Shown piece by piece: positions 10,113 through 22,700 of a stretch of DNA of 64,000 bases. The stretch is from Orychophragmus violaceus (Eukaryota > Streptophyta > Magnoliopsida > Brassicales > Brassicaceae). The notes beneath the pieces were generated by a model. The model saw nothing but the letters and a program-made list of their open reading frames with translations, was not told the origin of the DNA and searched no databases. The position numbers were made by a program, and so were the translations under genes. The stretch's first letter is position 1; every line of letters starts with the position of its first letter. The DNA is taken from the NCBI GenBank assembly GCA_030180135.1, contig CM058232.1, positions 97,204,630 to 97,268,629 on the forward strand, in the 5' to 3' direction.

Positions 10113-12036
10113 CTAGAACTGAAATATCTCACTTGGCATGGTTAACGGATACGAATAGTTACTCTCCACAGTTGCGAAGTTAGCATCTAATATGCTATTG
10201 TTGTTCTCCTCTATCTGCATTATATCACCAACACAACAACAAAAGAAATCATTAGGGCAAAGCAGTCTAAAGAACTTCGGAAAGTGTGACTATATCAAGA
10301 GATATGATGAGAATGTCATAGTTAAATTCGTTACCTTCTCAAGGAGATACTTGTTGGCATTTTTGAGGACTCCTTCCTTCATACACAAGAAAACCCAGTA
10401 AACAATGTTAAATTTAACGTTTTTTCGGTTTTTATAAACCAAAATCCTGACTCATACTAAGAGCATGTCCATCTAAGGTTTTTAAGGTGGGATTCTTAAG
10501 AAAAAATTATAAAATATTGTGGGCCCCACCACAATAGTTAAGAACCTCAACTCCAAAAATCTTTAGCTAAGAGCATGAGCATTGATGAACCCCCCTTTGG
10601 AGGTTTTTAAAGATTTTTTTGATATTTTTTTTTTGAAAACAGTGTAAAAAAAAAAGGAAAAATGAAAAAAAAGAAAAGAAACCAATAACTGTCCGATACG
10701 TGGCTCAACAGGATAAGAAACGCTTCTTAACTAAGGAGTGATCCTTCATTCTCTCTCCCATTTTCCAATTTTTTATTAATATTTAGTTAGGAAACTGTGC
10801 ATTAGAACCCCTTAAAAACGACGATGCACTTGCTCTAAGGATCGGTCCTTGCATTGTACATGCCACGTGGCGACATTCTATTCGTTCCTTTTTTCGATTT
10901 TTTTTTTCACTTCCCCAAAAAAAAATTAAATTTTTTTTTTGGAACCCCACCTTGGGGTTCATGGATGTACATGGTCTAATTGTTATGAAGTTGAATATAC
11001 AATGATGTTATGTGCTTACCTTGTTCCTCAAGGACTGAATTTCTTGAAGCATAATCTCCATCTGCAATTTATTTGCAAATAAACTTATTTTTTAATTAAA
11101 AACATATAACATCTCTAATCTTCATAATGAATATTCACTCTCCATATCATATTGGTTGTAAATCTATATATGCATTAATTCATATATACCTTAGCCGAGC
11201 GGATCTGAGAAATCCAATACTCAAGATGCTTCTCAAGCAGAAGAAGTTCTTCAAGATTCATCGCCCCATCTCCTCCTCCAAACATATACCTGAATCCATT
11301 TTATCATATATACATAGACATATATGTATGAGTTTATTAACCCATATAAACAACTTAGTAAGGAAATAGTGTGTAAAATTATATACCTTATTCCTTTCTG
11401 AAGCATCTCAATCTCTTGCTTAAGCACAGTGACCTCATCTTTCGGATCCTAGATAATTAACTTTCGTTTCAGTGTTCTATTGTTTGTAAATAATATTTCA
11501 AAGCGGGTGTAGAAAATTTAAGATGTTGACTTCCAATTAGTGATCATGTACGTACATATATAAGTACGTACATGTATTTATTCAAAAATGAGTACACTTA
11601 TGCATCAATAAAATAATACTAGTTGCGAGAGTGTCAGTAACAACAGTTTAGGGCTACCCCTTTTAAGTGTCCAGGGCAACTTTTATCAAAAGGTTGTGCT
11701 GATTTATAAACCAATAATACTTAGTTCGAAATATAATGTGATTAAAGTACTAATTAAAGATACAAATATTTTAAAGTGTTTGTCTGTAAAGCATCTTTTA
11801 CTTTTAACTGTAATTAATTTGACTTGTTTTGCTTTACAAAAAAAAAAAATTTGACTTGTTTTTAAATCAGCGAATGGGAGAGCTAGGTGCAATGAATGTT
11901 TACTCATAATTTCATGTAGAATCGGAATCAGGTGCTCTACCTAACTTACTGACTATTTTAATTCAAATTAATTAACAACGTCCAACAGAGTCTCGCCTTG
12001 CATGTCAACACGTGTTATCAAATACTAGCATATTAA

Positions 12037-12099
<63 letters not shown>

Positions 12100-12683
12100 A
12101 AAAAGGAGAAAAACTAAATTACCCCAAAATATACAATTTTTATGAGACATTGAGCACCGGTTAGTTTTAATCAACCAGAAATGCCATAAAAGCCCAAGCA
12201 GATTCAACAATCAATCACAAAATCCAAAAATAATAATTCTATATATAAGTAAACAATAAAATAAAGAATGAAAATGAAAGAAAGAGACGAGAGAGATCGT
12301 ACAAGATTTGGGGGTTGAAGTTGTTCTTGAGCAGTAAAAGTAGCAGAAGAAGAACCACGACCACCACCAGTACACTTCATGTACTTATCAATCATCTCCT
12401 CCATTGTTCTGGTTTTTAAATCAAAATTCCCATATATATAATTACATATAAAAACACAAATACAAATATGAACACTATGAGATATATTTATATATTAATA
12501 CCCTTTAGTAGCAAGCTCAAAGAGCTTGCCCTGAGGAGAGAAAATCACAACACCAATCTCGGCGTCGCAGAGCACAGAGAGCTCCTTAGCCTTCTTGAGA
12601 AGACCGGTTCTCCTCTTGCAGAACGTCACTTGTCTGTGAACCGGGTTCTCAATCCTCCTCAGCTGAATCTTTCCACGAGCCAT
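10113..12683 (-). CDS. AGL12: MADS-box transcription factor AGL12 (XAL1), seven exons, intact
   Basis: The exons on the minus strand are 12683-12502, 12408-12303, 11448-11387, 11289-11190, 11061-11020, 10376-10335 and 10214-10113. All introns are GT-AG, the phases join without a break, and the sum is 636 bp (211 residues plus stop), the length I recall for Arabidopsis AGL12. Exon 1 is the MADS domain (MARGKIQLRRIENPVHRQVT and following), which binds CArG boxes and dimerises. Exon 2 has the AGL12-typical Gly/Ser-rich stretch CTGGGRGSSSATF. Exons 3-6 form the I and K regions (coiled coil, with LEELLLLEKHLEYW). The C-terminus ends SYPLTMPSEIFQF. The family role is control of root meristem cell proliferation and flowering transition. 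Introns 2 and 5 carry an AT microsatellite and nested MITEs. No disabling change is seen. Confidence 0.97.
10461..10976. mobile_element. MITE-like TIR element in AGL12 intron 5 (outer)
   Basis: The ends are inverted. The left reads GAGCATGTCCATC...GGTTTTTAAGGTGGG. The right, in reverse complement, reads GACCATGTACATCCATGAACCCC...GGTGGGG. Both sides are flanked by TAA (10458-10460 and 10977-10979), the 3-bp duplication typical of PIF/Harbinger-type MITEs. It has no coding capacity and contains a second element at 10571-10835. Confidence 0.7.
10571..10835. mobile_element. MITE-like TIR element nested inside the first (inner)
   Basis: The left end is GAGCATGAGCATTGATGAAC. The right end in reverse complement is GAGCAAGTGCATCGTCG. 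TAA flanks both sides (10568-10570 and 10836-10838). The termini resemble the outer element, so the two are relatives of one family, one inserted in the other. Confidence 0.7.
12041..12097. repeat. (TA)n microsatellite in AGL12 intron 2
   Basis: An uninterrupted TA run of 57 bp, likely to vary between accessions. Confidence 0.95.
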
Positions 12684-12862
12684 CTCTATCTGATGATTTA
12701 ACGTTCAGATTTTGTGTTTAAATTTGGATTTGGAGTTAGAACGTGGATCAACCTCCCACTAGTTTGAACTAGCTTCGAGGCTCCCCACTTACTGTTTGGT
12801 TTCTCTTTTTTTTCTTGGGAGAAAACTGTCAAGTTATGACCAAACTCATGCCAGCTTCTTCT

Positions 12863-12873
12863 CTTTATATATA
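12863..12873 (-). promoter_or_regulatory. Probable TATA box of AGL12
   Basis: TATATATAAAG on the minus strand lies about 180 bp upstream of the AGL12 start codon. It is the best TATA candidate there. Confidence 0.5.
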
Positions 12874-13937
12874 ATCTCCATTATCAGATTCTCCCACTCA
12901 CTTCTCTGCTTCTTAAAGCACTTTTTGCTCCACACAAGCCTCCTTTTCTCTTATATATAATATGTGTATGAGCTCATATATGTTATACGTTAATTAAGTA
13001 TGCATTCCTACAAAGTATATAGTTTTACATGCGAAAGCTCAATCTAAAGCATTGTTTGTGGGTTTGTATATTATACTAGCCCTTCTTCTTTAGCTTGTAT
13101 AAAATTAACTTCTAGGTATACTTGATTGATTGATCTTACATCGGATGTGACATATGACCTGCCATGCACTAATTGATACAAGATTTTACTCTATTTATAC
13201 AAAATTTAATTCTACTTAACTATCTATTAATCCAATTATTTTTCTATTTTAGTAGGTTATTTTTCCAGTATGGTGAAGAATGTTAAATTGGGAAGGCAGA
13301 ATAGAAAATTTTAAAATTTGTGAGATAGAAAGAGTTGTTCAAAAAAAAAGTGAGATAGAAAGAAAAAAAAATTAAAATATTTCTCTTCACCAAAACTACT
13401 CTGACACACGAGAGATGTTGGATTCGATCTGCTTGTGGTCTGCCTAATATGGTGATATAATGGACTATACGATAGCTTGGTTGTTACTCCCTCAAGAGAT
13501 TCCAAGTTTCCTAAGAAGAGAATTTCTTCTTATAGCTTGTTTTCCATTTCCAGGGATTAACATCTTCTTCATTTTGCGTCATACAAATCGTAGTTTTTTT
13601 GTGTGACAAAAGTTGTACATTTATTTAAATATTTTGTGTTTTGGAGTTTTTTCGACCAACCTTACATTTTCAATATTGGGTTTTATTGACAGCCCACACT
13701 TATAATCTTACAATTTCTAAGGCACCAAACCAAGATCCAAAAAACCTTAATCTGATGCTAGAACCGCTGCGTTGACCGCAAAAGACACAAAAACCGTCTC
13801 AGGCAACAGAAACATGGGAGCCGCCGCCAAAGCGCTGACACGAATCAATCCCATGTCGCGTTTAAGGAGATCCAGAGGAGAAGGCGGCGAACATGACATC
13901 ACACGAATCAATCCCATGTCGCGTTTTAGAAATCGCA
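12874..13937. other. AGL12 upstream region, then older repetitive DNA
   Basis: The right part of the AGL12 promoter is AT-rich without a supported gene. From about 13740 the base composition rises in GC, and a 26-bp segment (ACACGAATCAATCCCATGTC and a few more bases) is repeated 63 bp apart (13838 and 13901). This looks like a fragment of older mobile DNA. It stops abruptly at the truncated Athila LTR. Confidence 0.5.
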
Positions 13938-14290
13938 GATTTTTAAGATTTAGATTTAGTGAATTCTCGCAATGAAAATTTGTTTTATTTTATCTCTATG
14001 ATTTGATTTCTAGAACCGTGCATAATTTGATCTTAAATGATAATTGATCGGCATTACTTGACTTTATGAGAAGTTCCCGAAACCTGACGCTTTCCCATTC
14101 TTGAAAAAACTCAATTTTATTTGTTTCTACTTTGTTTACTTGCATTACATCATTTCTGCTTAGCTTTATTCGATACTGAAAGTCTATCGTGAGAATCTTA
14201 AGTCTCTGTGGATTCGACCCCTATATACTACGATTGCATGATGTGCACTTGCCGTGTAGCTCTAGGGATATTGAAACTTTTAGCATATAA
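13938..14290 (+). repeat. 5' LTR of Athila-like element A, truncated
   Basis: It aligns to the last third of the 3' LTR (about 31530-31883): shared ATTTAGTGAATT-like block, CTCTAGGGATATTGAAA and the AGCATAT end. The first roughly 650 bp are missing. The junction is abrupt near 13938. Confidence 0.88.
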
Positions 14291-14296
14291 AGTTTT

Positions 14297-14314
14297 TGGC
14301 ACCGTTGCTGGAGA
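14297..14314 (+). promoter_or_regulatory. Primer-binding site of element A
   Basis: TGGCACCGTTGCTGGAGA is a degenerate form of TGGCGCCGTTGCCGGGGA, the site used by Athila-type elements and usually attributed to tRNA-Asp. The better-preserved copy is at 62996-63013. Confidence 0.8.
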
Positions 14315-14422
14315 CTCTTTTGAGTCTCTGATAGATTTAAGTTTAGAGTTTAGACTAAGTATTTTATTTTCAGTTTTTACTCACATAGCTCCTTCTTTTC
14401 CGTTTTATGTGTTTCAGGTTGC

Positions 14423-16185
14423 ATGAAGAACATCTGCATCGATCGACATAGACTTTACATCGATCGACACAGATTTTGTAATTAGACAGTGGATGCCTAA
14501 TCGTGCAACAAGAAGCAATAAGGACAAAGAGATTTTGTTTTTTTTGAAACCCGGAGCTTGCAAAGTTGAAACGAACGAATAGAAAAGCAAAGAACCAGCT
14601 GAGATGTTGAATCCTTATGTCATGGAATTGGAAAGGGATGAGGCTGTGTTCTAAGACACCTTGAGGGTCATGCTTACAATGATCATGGTCAGAAACTAGA
14701 TGGGAAAGGATGTCCCAACTTGCGATTCCTTTCTGCAGGCGCAAACCAGGCTGGCGTTGTTGCACAGGCTGCTGGCGGAGCTGCTGCACAGGCGCAAGGA
14801 CAAGCGCAAATCGTGAGATGAAGGAAACTCAGTGATTACAACATACCTAAGGAGTTCTATGTGAACAGGTCTGCGATTAGACCTCCTCCCTTACAGTGGA
14901 TTTTAAGATCAAAACCTCTTACTACACTCTGGTAGGAAAACATCTTTTATGTGGATTGTCTCATGAGCATCCCACGGATCACATTGTGCGATTTGAGGAT
15001 CTGGTGACGAGCATAAAGTAAAATGGAGTTAATTTTGATTTCCTCTTTTGCAAACCCTTCCCTCACTCTATGGGTAGGGAAGCAGTTTGCTGGCTGAAGT
15101 AATTACCACCAGGTTCAGTGACTACTTGGGATGCTACCAAGAAGGCCTTTCTGTGAACTTCTATGATGATGGCAGATCTGATCAGCTGAGGAACCAAATT
15201 TCCCAATTCAAACAGGGTCCTACTGAAGCTTTTAAAGTTGATTGGGTGCACTTAGAGTGTACCAACGTGACTGTCCACACCATGGTTTCTCACAAGTATA
15301 GATGTTGATCATATTCTTTAGAGGTGTGGATTGGAGGTAATAGATGGCTTTAGATGATGCTAGCAATGGAAACTTCAAAACAAGGTCTCTTGAGCAAGCA
15401 AGTGAGCTGATCGAGAACTTGGCGTCTAACAATAGCACCACGAATGCTGATTTTGAGAGAAAGCAGATGGCATAAAATATTGATGGAGTTCAGTTCGCTG
15501 AGATGAAAAATAAATTGGATTCTATGCATAGTTTTTTTATGAACAAGAAGCAGGTTCAGTTTGCTACGGAAGTTTAGACCAATGAACCAGTTGTAAAACG
15601 CGAGGAAGAAGATGTCAACTACATTGGAGGGACTGGTTTTCAGGGTTAGGGGTATGGGAATCCGGAGGGAAATACAACCTACACTAGAAATGGTCATAAG
15701 TGCCTTCAAAAGCAATCAAAGCTCTTCTGGCTTCGTTCAGAAACCTGCGTACTAGAAGACTATCCAGAGCAACAACAACAACACCTTGGGCAACAAGAGT
15801 TTCAACAGAAACTACGGTTGTTCATCCTACCAGACACCTCTTCCACCGAATGAGCAGACTGAGATAAATCAATGTTAGAGCAAATTCTAGAGGGTAAACA
15901 TAAGATTGATGTGGACTTCAATGACGCTATGTACCTTGATTTGAATGGGAAGTTCGAAGCTCTGAACACCCATGTCAAACAGCTGGATATTGAGGTTGCA
16001 CAGACTGCTGGGTCTTTGAAGATGCAAGATGGAACTCTTCCTGGAAGGACATATGCTAATCCGAAGTATTAGTGTAATGCCATCACATTGATAAGTGGTA
16101 AAGAGGTTGTTCCGGTGATGAAAAAGGGTCTGAGTGTTGATGAACTCGTGGAACTAGAGGAAATCGAAGATGAGATTCCGGATTA
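14423..16185 (+). pseudogene. Athila gag, heavily degenerate
   Basis: Fragments in different frames match an Athila gag in order: YNIPKEFYVNRSAIRPPPLQ (from about 14837), a capsid segment around QGPTEAFKVDW (15213-15245), a segment near NGNFKT (about 15366), then a C-terminal coiled-coil part (15872-16070) with FEALNTHVKQLDIEV. The protein would form the particle shell. At least ten stops or frameshifts lie between the pieces. The 5' end carries the first pair of the CATCGATCGAC motif (14437-14470). The C-terminal part is related to 63440-63650 in element C. Confidence 0.85.
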
Positions 16186-16192
16186 AACCCCG

Positions 16193-16492
16193 TGTCGATC
16201 GATGCATCTCATCATTGGTCGACACAAGGGGATTTTGGTGATTTTTCGATATTTGACGGAGCAAAGGAGAATGGAGTGTCAACCTTGCTAGATGCAAATA
16301 AAAGGGGCGAGACACGAAGGTCTAGCATCGATCGACGCACTGCTGATGTCGGTCGATGCAAGACTCCTCAAAAAGATATTTCAAGTTCTAACAGAGTGAA
16401 CGATAGATGCAGAGAAGGTCGGCGCAGTTAATAAGTGAACTAAATCATGGACCCTGTGTCGATCGACGCACACCCAATGTCGATCAACGCAA
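16193..16492 (+). repeat. Cluster of three paired TCGATCGA motifs (element A)
   Basis: Pairs are at 16193/16213, 16325/16347 and 16456/16478. Each half resembles TGTCGATCGACGC or its variants. The distance between equivalent bases within a pair is 20 or 21 bp. The cluster lies between the gag C-terminus and the protease remnant. Confidence 0.85.
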
Positions 16493-16499
16493 ATTCAAA

Positions 16500-18406
16500 G
16501 CTATGATGAACAAGGTACTTATTGAAGTTCCTCTGATCAATGCCATCATGACTACTTCAGGGATGAATCGATGTTTGAAGAACATGCTTTCACGTAACAT
16601 GATTGAAGAAGAGGTTGTCATGATAATCTCTGAGGTATGAAATGTTGTAATTCAAGGCAGGATTCCTGAGAAACTGAAGGATCTAGAGAGTTTTTTTTGG
16701 ATTGTGCCATCTACAGAGACATATTTGAGAGGTCATTGTGCAATCTTGGTTCGGGTGTGAACTTCATGCCTTTCTCAGTTGCTCGAAGCTCGGGATAACT
16801 GATTTATTGCCTACTAGGATCTCATTGGTTCTAGTTGTTCGAAGTGTCATGATTACATGGGGTGTTTTGGAGGATGTGCCAATCAAAATTGGCAACTGCA
16901 TGATCCCGACAGACTTTGTGGTTCTGTAGTATGGTGAAGAGCCAAGGGATGCACTTATCTTGGGTAGACCCTTCTTGTCTTACTGCTAGAGCGAAGATCG
17001 ATTGTAAGAAGGGAACGATAGCTCTGAATGTTGTAACTCTGATTGTAAAGCGGCCTACCATCGACGGTCATGCATTCTACGTGGATACTCTCAGCAACCT
17101 AGCAGAGGAATTCTTCCACATGGCACATGCTGCAGATCCTCTGGAGATATCTCTGATAAGTTATGCATAGGAGATGGAGCATCTAGATGACACTGCAGTT
17201 GGGTATCTTAAAATGATTGATGCTTGTGTTCATGTGATGCAGCTGGGGGCGCAAGAAGAGCTCGTTGGCACCTCCAAGAAGGCCACAAAATTCAGTGACT
17301 GAAGCGAGAAAAAAGCTCCAAAAATCGAGCTTAAACAGCTCCCTGTGGGGCTAAGGTCCACATTTCTTAAACCTAATTTCACATATCCTACTATTATTAA
17401 TGCTTCCTTGAACTACGCAGAGATAACCTTATTGCTGAGAAAGTTGCACAAGTATCGCAAAGCTCTTTGCTATTTTCTTGATGATATTTCAAGTATCTCT
17501 CCGGATTTGTGAATGTATATGATCCATCTTAAAGATGAGACGAAGTCATTAATTGAGCATCAGAGGAAACTGAATCTAAAGGAGGTTGTCAAGAAGGAGA
17601 TTCTAAAACTCATGAAAGTTGGGATCATTTTTCCTATCTCTGTCAGTGATTGGATCAGTACAGTGTATGTGATGCCTAAGAAAGGAGGTGTTACATTGGT
17701 CAAGAATGACAAGAATGAGCTGATTCCTACAATACTTTGACTGGACACACAATGTGTATTGACTACGGAAGCTGAATGCTGCGACAAAGAAAGACCACTT
17801 CTCGTTGTCATTTATTGATCAGATGCTTTAGAGGCTGGCTAATTACCCCTACTATTGCTTCCTAGATGGGAATTTGGGATTCTTTCACATTCTCATCCAT
17901 CCTGATGATCAGGAGAAGACCACATTTACATGTCCCTACGGTACGTTTGCATATTTAAAAATGCCATTTGGACTCTATAATGATCCTACTACATTCCAGA
18001 GATGTATGATGTTCATCTTCACCGACATGATTGAGGATTACATGGAGGTGTTCATTGATGACTTTTCTGTCTATGGATCATCTTATTATGAGTGTTTGGA
18101 TAATCTGTGCAAGGTGATTGCTAGATTTGAAGAGAAGCACTTGGTTTTGAATTAGGAGAAATGTCATATTATGGTCAGAAATTGTATAGTTTTGGGGAAT
18201 AGAGTTTCAGAGGCAGAGATTGAGGTGGATCGCACGAAGATATAGGTTCTGACTAGTTTTCAAAACCCTATTATGTGAAGTATGTAAGGAGTTTTCAGGG
18301 ACACACTGGTTTCTACAGGAGATTCATCAAGGATTTTAGTAAGATTGCTAGACCACTAACTGGTTTGATGTGTAAAGATGTGAAATTTGAGTTCACTACA
18401 AATTGT
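16500..18406 (+). pseudogene. Athila pol, first part: protease and start of reverse transcriptase
   Basis: The protease region has LPTRISLVL, GVLEDVPIKIGNCMIPTDFV and LILGRPFL-like residues in shifting frames (about 16740-17000). The RT begins near 17500 with LKDETKS and KKEILKLMKVGIIFPIS. It continues with HPDDQEKTTFTCPYGTFAY (about 17907) and the FIDD catalytic box (18051-18062), followed by the Athila-typical FSVYGSS. The last codons before the CACTA target site encode part of a segment that resumes at 27147. There are many stops and frameshifts. Confidence 0.9.
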
Positions 18407-18540
18407 CACTACAAAAAATGTCTCATTCATAGCATATAAGCATAGCACGGTTTACTGATATGCTATCGTAGATGTTTCTGAAAATTTCCAACTATAAGAT
18501 AGCATTGAATTAACGCTATAATAGGGTTTCCATAAGCGGG
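18407..18540. repeat. Left TIR and subterminal repeats of CACTA 1
   Basis: CACTACAAAAAATG is followed by repeated CATAGC, GCTATCG and ACGCTATAA units. The same core recurs at the right end. Confidence 0.85.
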
Positions 18541-19711
18541 AACAAAAAATTGGGTGAACCGCCAAACACTTAGCGAAATTTTGGTCCTAAATTAAGACAT
18601 AACTCATTTTCCCCCTTTTGTTTCATTTTTCCTCTGCGAATTCCCTCTCTAAATTTCATTTCCCTCTTCTCCGACAATCATCCCAGACCATAATTACTTC
18701 ACTAATTTTCATTCCCAAAACCCCTAAGCTACCGTAATCCTTTTTCCTCTAAGAACCCTAAATCAATTCGGCCCTAAGAACCCTAAATCCATTGACAGTG
18801 AGCTCAAGCCGAAGGAAAGTTTCTTGCTTAGATTTCTATTGTTCATTCGATTTATCTCTGCAATTGTTCATTGTTTGTTCTTCTTGACAACATTTCTCCT
18901 TATTTGGATGTTTATAAGCTTCGATTTTAAGATGTCGCTGTAAGGAATCTGTTGATTTTGTGGATGCTAACTATGTTCTCATGTTCTCTTGTTCTTTACT
19001 TCGATTACAGCTACGATTTGTACTCTTAGATTTTACATGCATGTCACACTATACAAATTTTATATCTAAAACTATCACTGCTCTAGCTTAGATATGAAAG
19101 AAATGAACATGTTTGGTTTAGATATCAGTGAATTCAAGCTTCGTTTGTTCATCTGTTCTTATTCTTCTTGGATTATTGGTTTCTATGTCATGATTTTTGT
19201 GGACTCTTTCTTCAAATGAATATGCTCAGTTTGGTTTGTTTTGTTTTGTTGAACACTCAATACTAGATATTCTGATTTCATGGCTTCACATTATATTTCA
19301 CATCCTTATACTCACTGTGTTTATTTATTTTGCAAGTGTTGGTGAGTGCACTAATGGGAATCTGAGGCTTATCTTTCGTTCTTATCATGACACAGGTTTG
19401 TACCAAATTTCCTATCATTTATGTGCTTGTTGATCTATGTGTTTAACTTTGGTTTAATGTTGTTGTTTATGCTTTGTTTGGTACCGTGCATTATCTATAG
19501 TTCTTCTGTCAAATTGTATTGAGTGATTTGGTGTCATTTTGATTCGTTTGGTACACAGGCTTGATTCGTTTCTGTGTTTTCGTTAAATGAAATGAAAAGC
19601 TGATTAAGTCTCTGGAATTGAGTGATTTGGTGTCATTTTTAAACTCATTGCTTCGTGTATAATGTTGTTTGTGCTGTTGTTTAAAGGTTTTAAGTAAAGT
19701 TAGATCATATA
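18541..19711 (+). other. 5' untranslated/promoter region of CACTA 1
   Basis: The region is T-rich and non-coding, with CCCTAAAT-like units and a leader resembling a 5' UTR intron. I see no supported protein. It probably serves as promoter and leader of the transposase gene. Confidence 0.5.
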
Positions 19712-22700
19712 ATGTTGGACAAGGCATGGGTCCATCTTTCCAGGTAAGGAATTTGCTAATATAGCTTAGGTAAATGTTGGAGATTAGTTTGTTTAAATTT
19801 TTTTGTTGTCTCCAAATGAAGACTTGATCCTGATTACGAGCTTGGTGCTTGGAAGTTTGTTCGGGCAGTGACTGGGGATTTAGTAGGAAGAAAGATGATG
19901 ATATGCCCTGCATAGACTGTCGAAATGTGGATCGACACATTGGCAGTGATGTTGTTGGTCATCTAGTTACTAGGGGAATGGATGAAGTCTACAAACTGTG
20001 TAAGGATTGGTACCATCATGGAGAAGTTAACTCAGAGGGTGATGGTGAAATCAAAGTGAATCAGCGGAATGAAGAAATCTTTGGGTTATACAGAGCTGCA
20101 AAATGTTTAGACGAGGAGTTAGCTGCTTTGGGTGACTTGTGTGATATGGCAGAGGGAGAGGATAAAGAAGAGGATGAGTTCTTGGCCAAACTAGCAGATG
20201 CAGAGACTCCTTTATATCCTAGTTGTGTGAATCATAGTAAGCTTTCAGCTATTGTGTCATTATTCAAATTGAAGACTCAGAATGGCTGGTCTGACAAGAG
20301 TTTCAATGATCTGCTAGAGACATTGCCGAAGATGTTACCAGAGGACAACGTGTTGCATACTTCATTTTACGATGTGAAGAAGTTTCTGAGGTCTTTTGAT
20401 ATGGGATATCAAAAGATTCATGCGTGTATCAATGACTGTTGCCTTTTCAGAAAAAGTTCAAGAAGCTAGACGAATGTCCTAAATGCAAAGCGTCTAGGTG
20501 GAAGGTTAACATGCATAATGGTGAGATCAAGAAAGGTGTCCCACATAAAGTACTAAGGTACTTTCCAATTATCCCAAGGCTCAAGAGGATGTTTAGGTCT
20601 GAGGACATGGCCAAAAACTTAAGGTGGCACTATAATAACAAGAGCAGTGATGGGAAACTAAGACATCCTGTAGATTCAGTGACTTGGAGTCAAATCAATG
20701 ACAGGTATCCATCGTTTTCTGCTGAAGGAAGGAATGTACGGCTTGGATTATCCACAGATGGATTTAATCCATTCAACATGAAGAATAGTAAGTATAGTTG
20801 ATGGCCTGTCCTACTTGTTAATTATAACTTGCCGCCTGACCTATGCATGAAGAAGGAGAATATTATGCTAACCTTATTGATTCCTGGTCCACATCAGCCT
20901 GGTAACAGCATTGATGTGTACTTAGAGCCCCTGATAGATGATCTAAACCAGCTGTGGAGTGAAGGTGAGTTGACATATGATGCTGCCAGTAAATCTATTT
21001 TTACTCTCAAAGCAATCCTTCTCTGGACAATCAGTGACTTCCCTGCATATGGAAATCTAGTTGGATGTAAGGTGAAGGGAAAGATGGGTTGTCCTATATG
21101 CGGGAAAAACACAGATAGTAAGTGGCTAAAATTTAGTAGAAAGCATGTGTATATGGCTCATAGGAAGGGTCTCTCACCAACACATATGTACAGGGCAAAG
21201 AAGTCTTGGTTTGATGGACATGATGAGCATGGGAGAAATGGTAGGATCTTATCTGGTCATGATATTTCAAAGCAGCTGAGAAACTTCAAAAACAATTTTG
21301 GGAATGTTAAAACATCTGGAAGGAAGAGAAAGAAAGCAGAGACTGTAGCAGAAGAAGATGTTAGCGAGGATGGTTCTAGTGAATCTGAAGAAGAGGAAGA
21401 AGCAGAATTAGACGAGGAGGAGATGTCTAGATGGAAGAAAAGGTCAATATTCTTCAATCTGCCTTATTGGAAGTTATGTTCACATATAACATTATTACAT
21501 TAACATGAAATAACATCATATAAATTATAGTTCTCTGACCTTTTTCTTTTACTATGTTTGTACTACACAGGAGCTACCTATTAGGCACAACTTAGATGTG
21601 ATGCACATAGAGCGAAATGTTGCTGCAAGTATTGTCTCGACATTACTTCACTGTGGTAAATCAAAAGATGGGCTCAATGCTCGCAAAGATCTTGAGCTGC
21701 TTGGTATTAGAAAGGATCTGCATCCTACCACCAAAGGCAAAAGAGTATATCTTCCAGCAGCTCCGTGGTCTTTGAACAAAGCTGAGAAAAAAGTATTCTG
21801 TAAACGGCTTTACGACTTTAAAGGTCCTGATGGTTATTGTTCAGATATTTCAAGAGGCGCATCACTAGAAGATAGTAAGGTTTCTGGACTGAAATCACAT
21901 GACTATCATGTGTTAATGCAGCAGTTCTTGCCAGTTGCTCTCAGAGGTCTATTACCTAAAGGTCCTAGGTATGCAATTCTACGCTTATGTGCATTCTTCA
22001 ACCACCTTTGCCAGAGAGTGATAGATATGGAGCAGATTTCAGTAATGGAAACTGAAATAGTTGAGACTCTATGCATGTTTGAGAGATACTTCCCTCCAAG
22101 CTTCTTCGACATTATGGTTCACTTGACAGTTCATCTAGGAAGGGAAGCTAGGCTTAGTGGACCAGTCCATTTTCGCTGGATGTATCCATTTGAGAGGTAA
22201 AAATTGCCTTTCTGTTATTCTGAAAGTTTTAAGTCTTACAAGGTGATACAATCTAACTTCTTATTTTCTCTGTAGGTACATGAAAGTCCTCAAAGATTTC
22301 GTTAGAAATCCTGCAAGACCTGAAGGGTGTATAGCCGAGTCTTACCTGGCAGAAGAGTGTGTGCGGTTCTGTAGTGACTTCCTTAGAAAGACTACTAACG
22401 TGGAGGAAAAACTAGATAGGAATATAGAGTATGAGAGTGATTCTATACTAGAAGGCCGTCCAATATCAGCAGCCACCACAACAAATTTGGCTGATATGGA
22501 GAAGAGAATTGCTCATCTCGCTGTCATTCAGAACACGGCCTGTGTGGATCCTTATGTAGAGTAAGTTACTGCTTAGTACTTTTTTAACTTTTAATATCTC
22601 TGATGTTCATATTGCTGAAGTCTTTTATCTCTTTTGGTCATAAGCATGCATCTACAATATTTGCAAGACACAAATTCAAAGTGTAGACGCGATGCAACTG

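Noticed and set aside
13772..13975. 67-codon frame beside the Athila LTR as a gene
   Set aside because: It includes a 26-bp internal duplication and crosses the LTR junction; it fits repetitive DNA.
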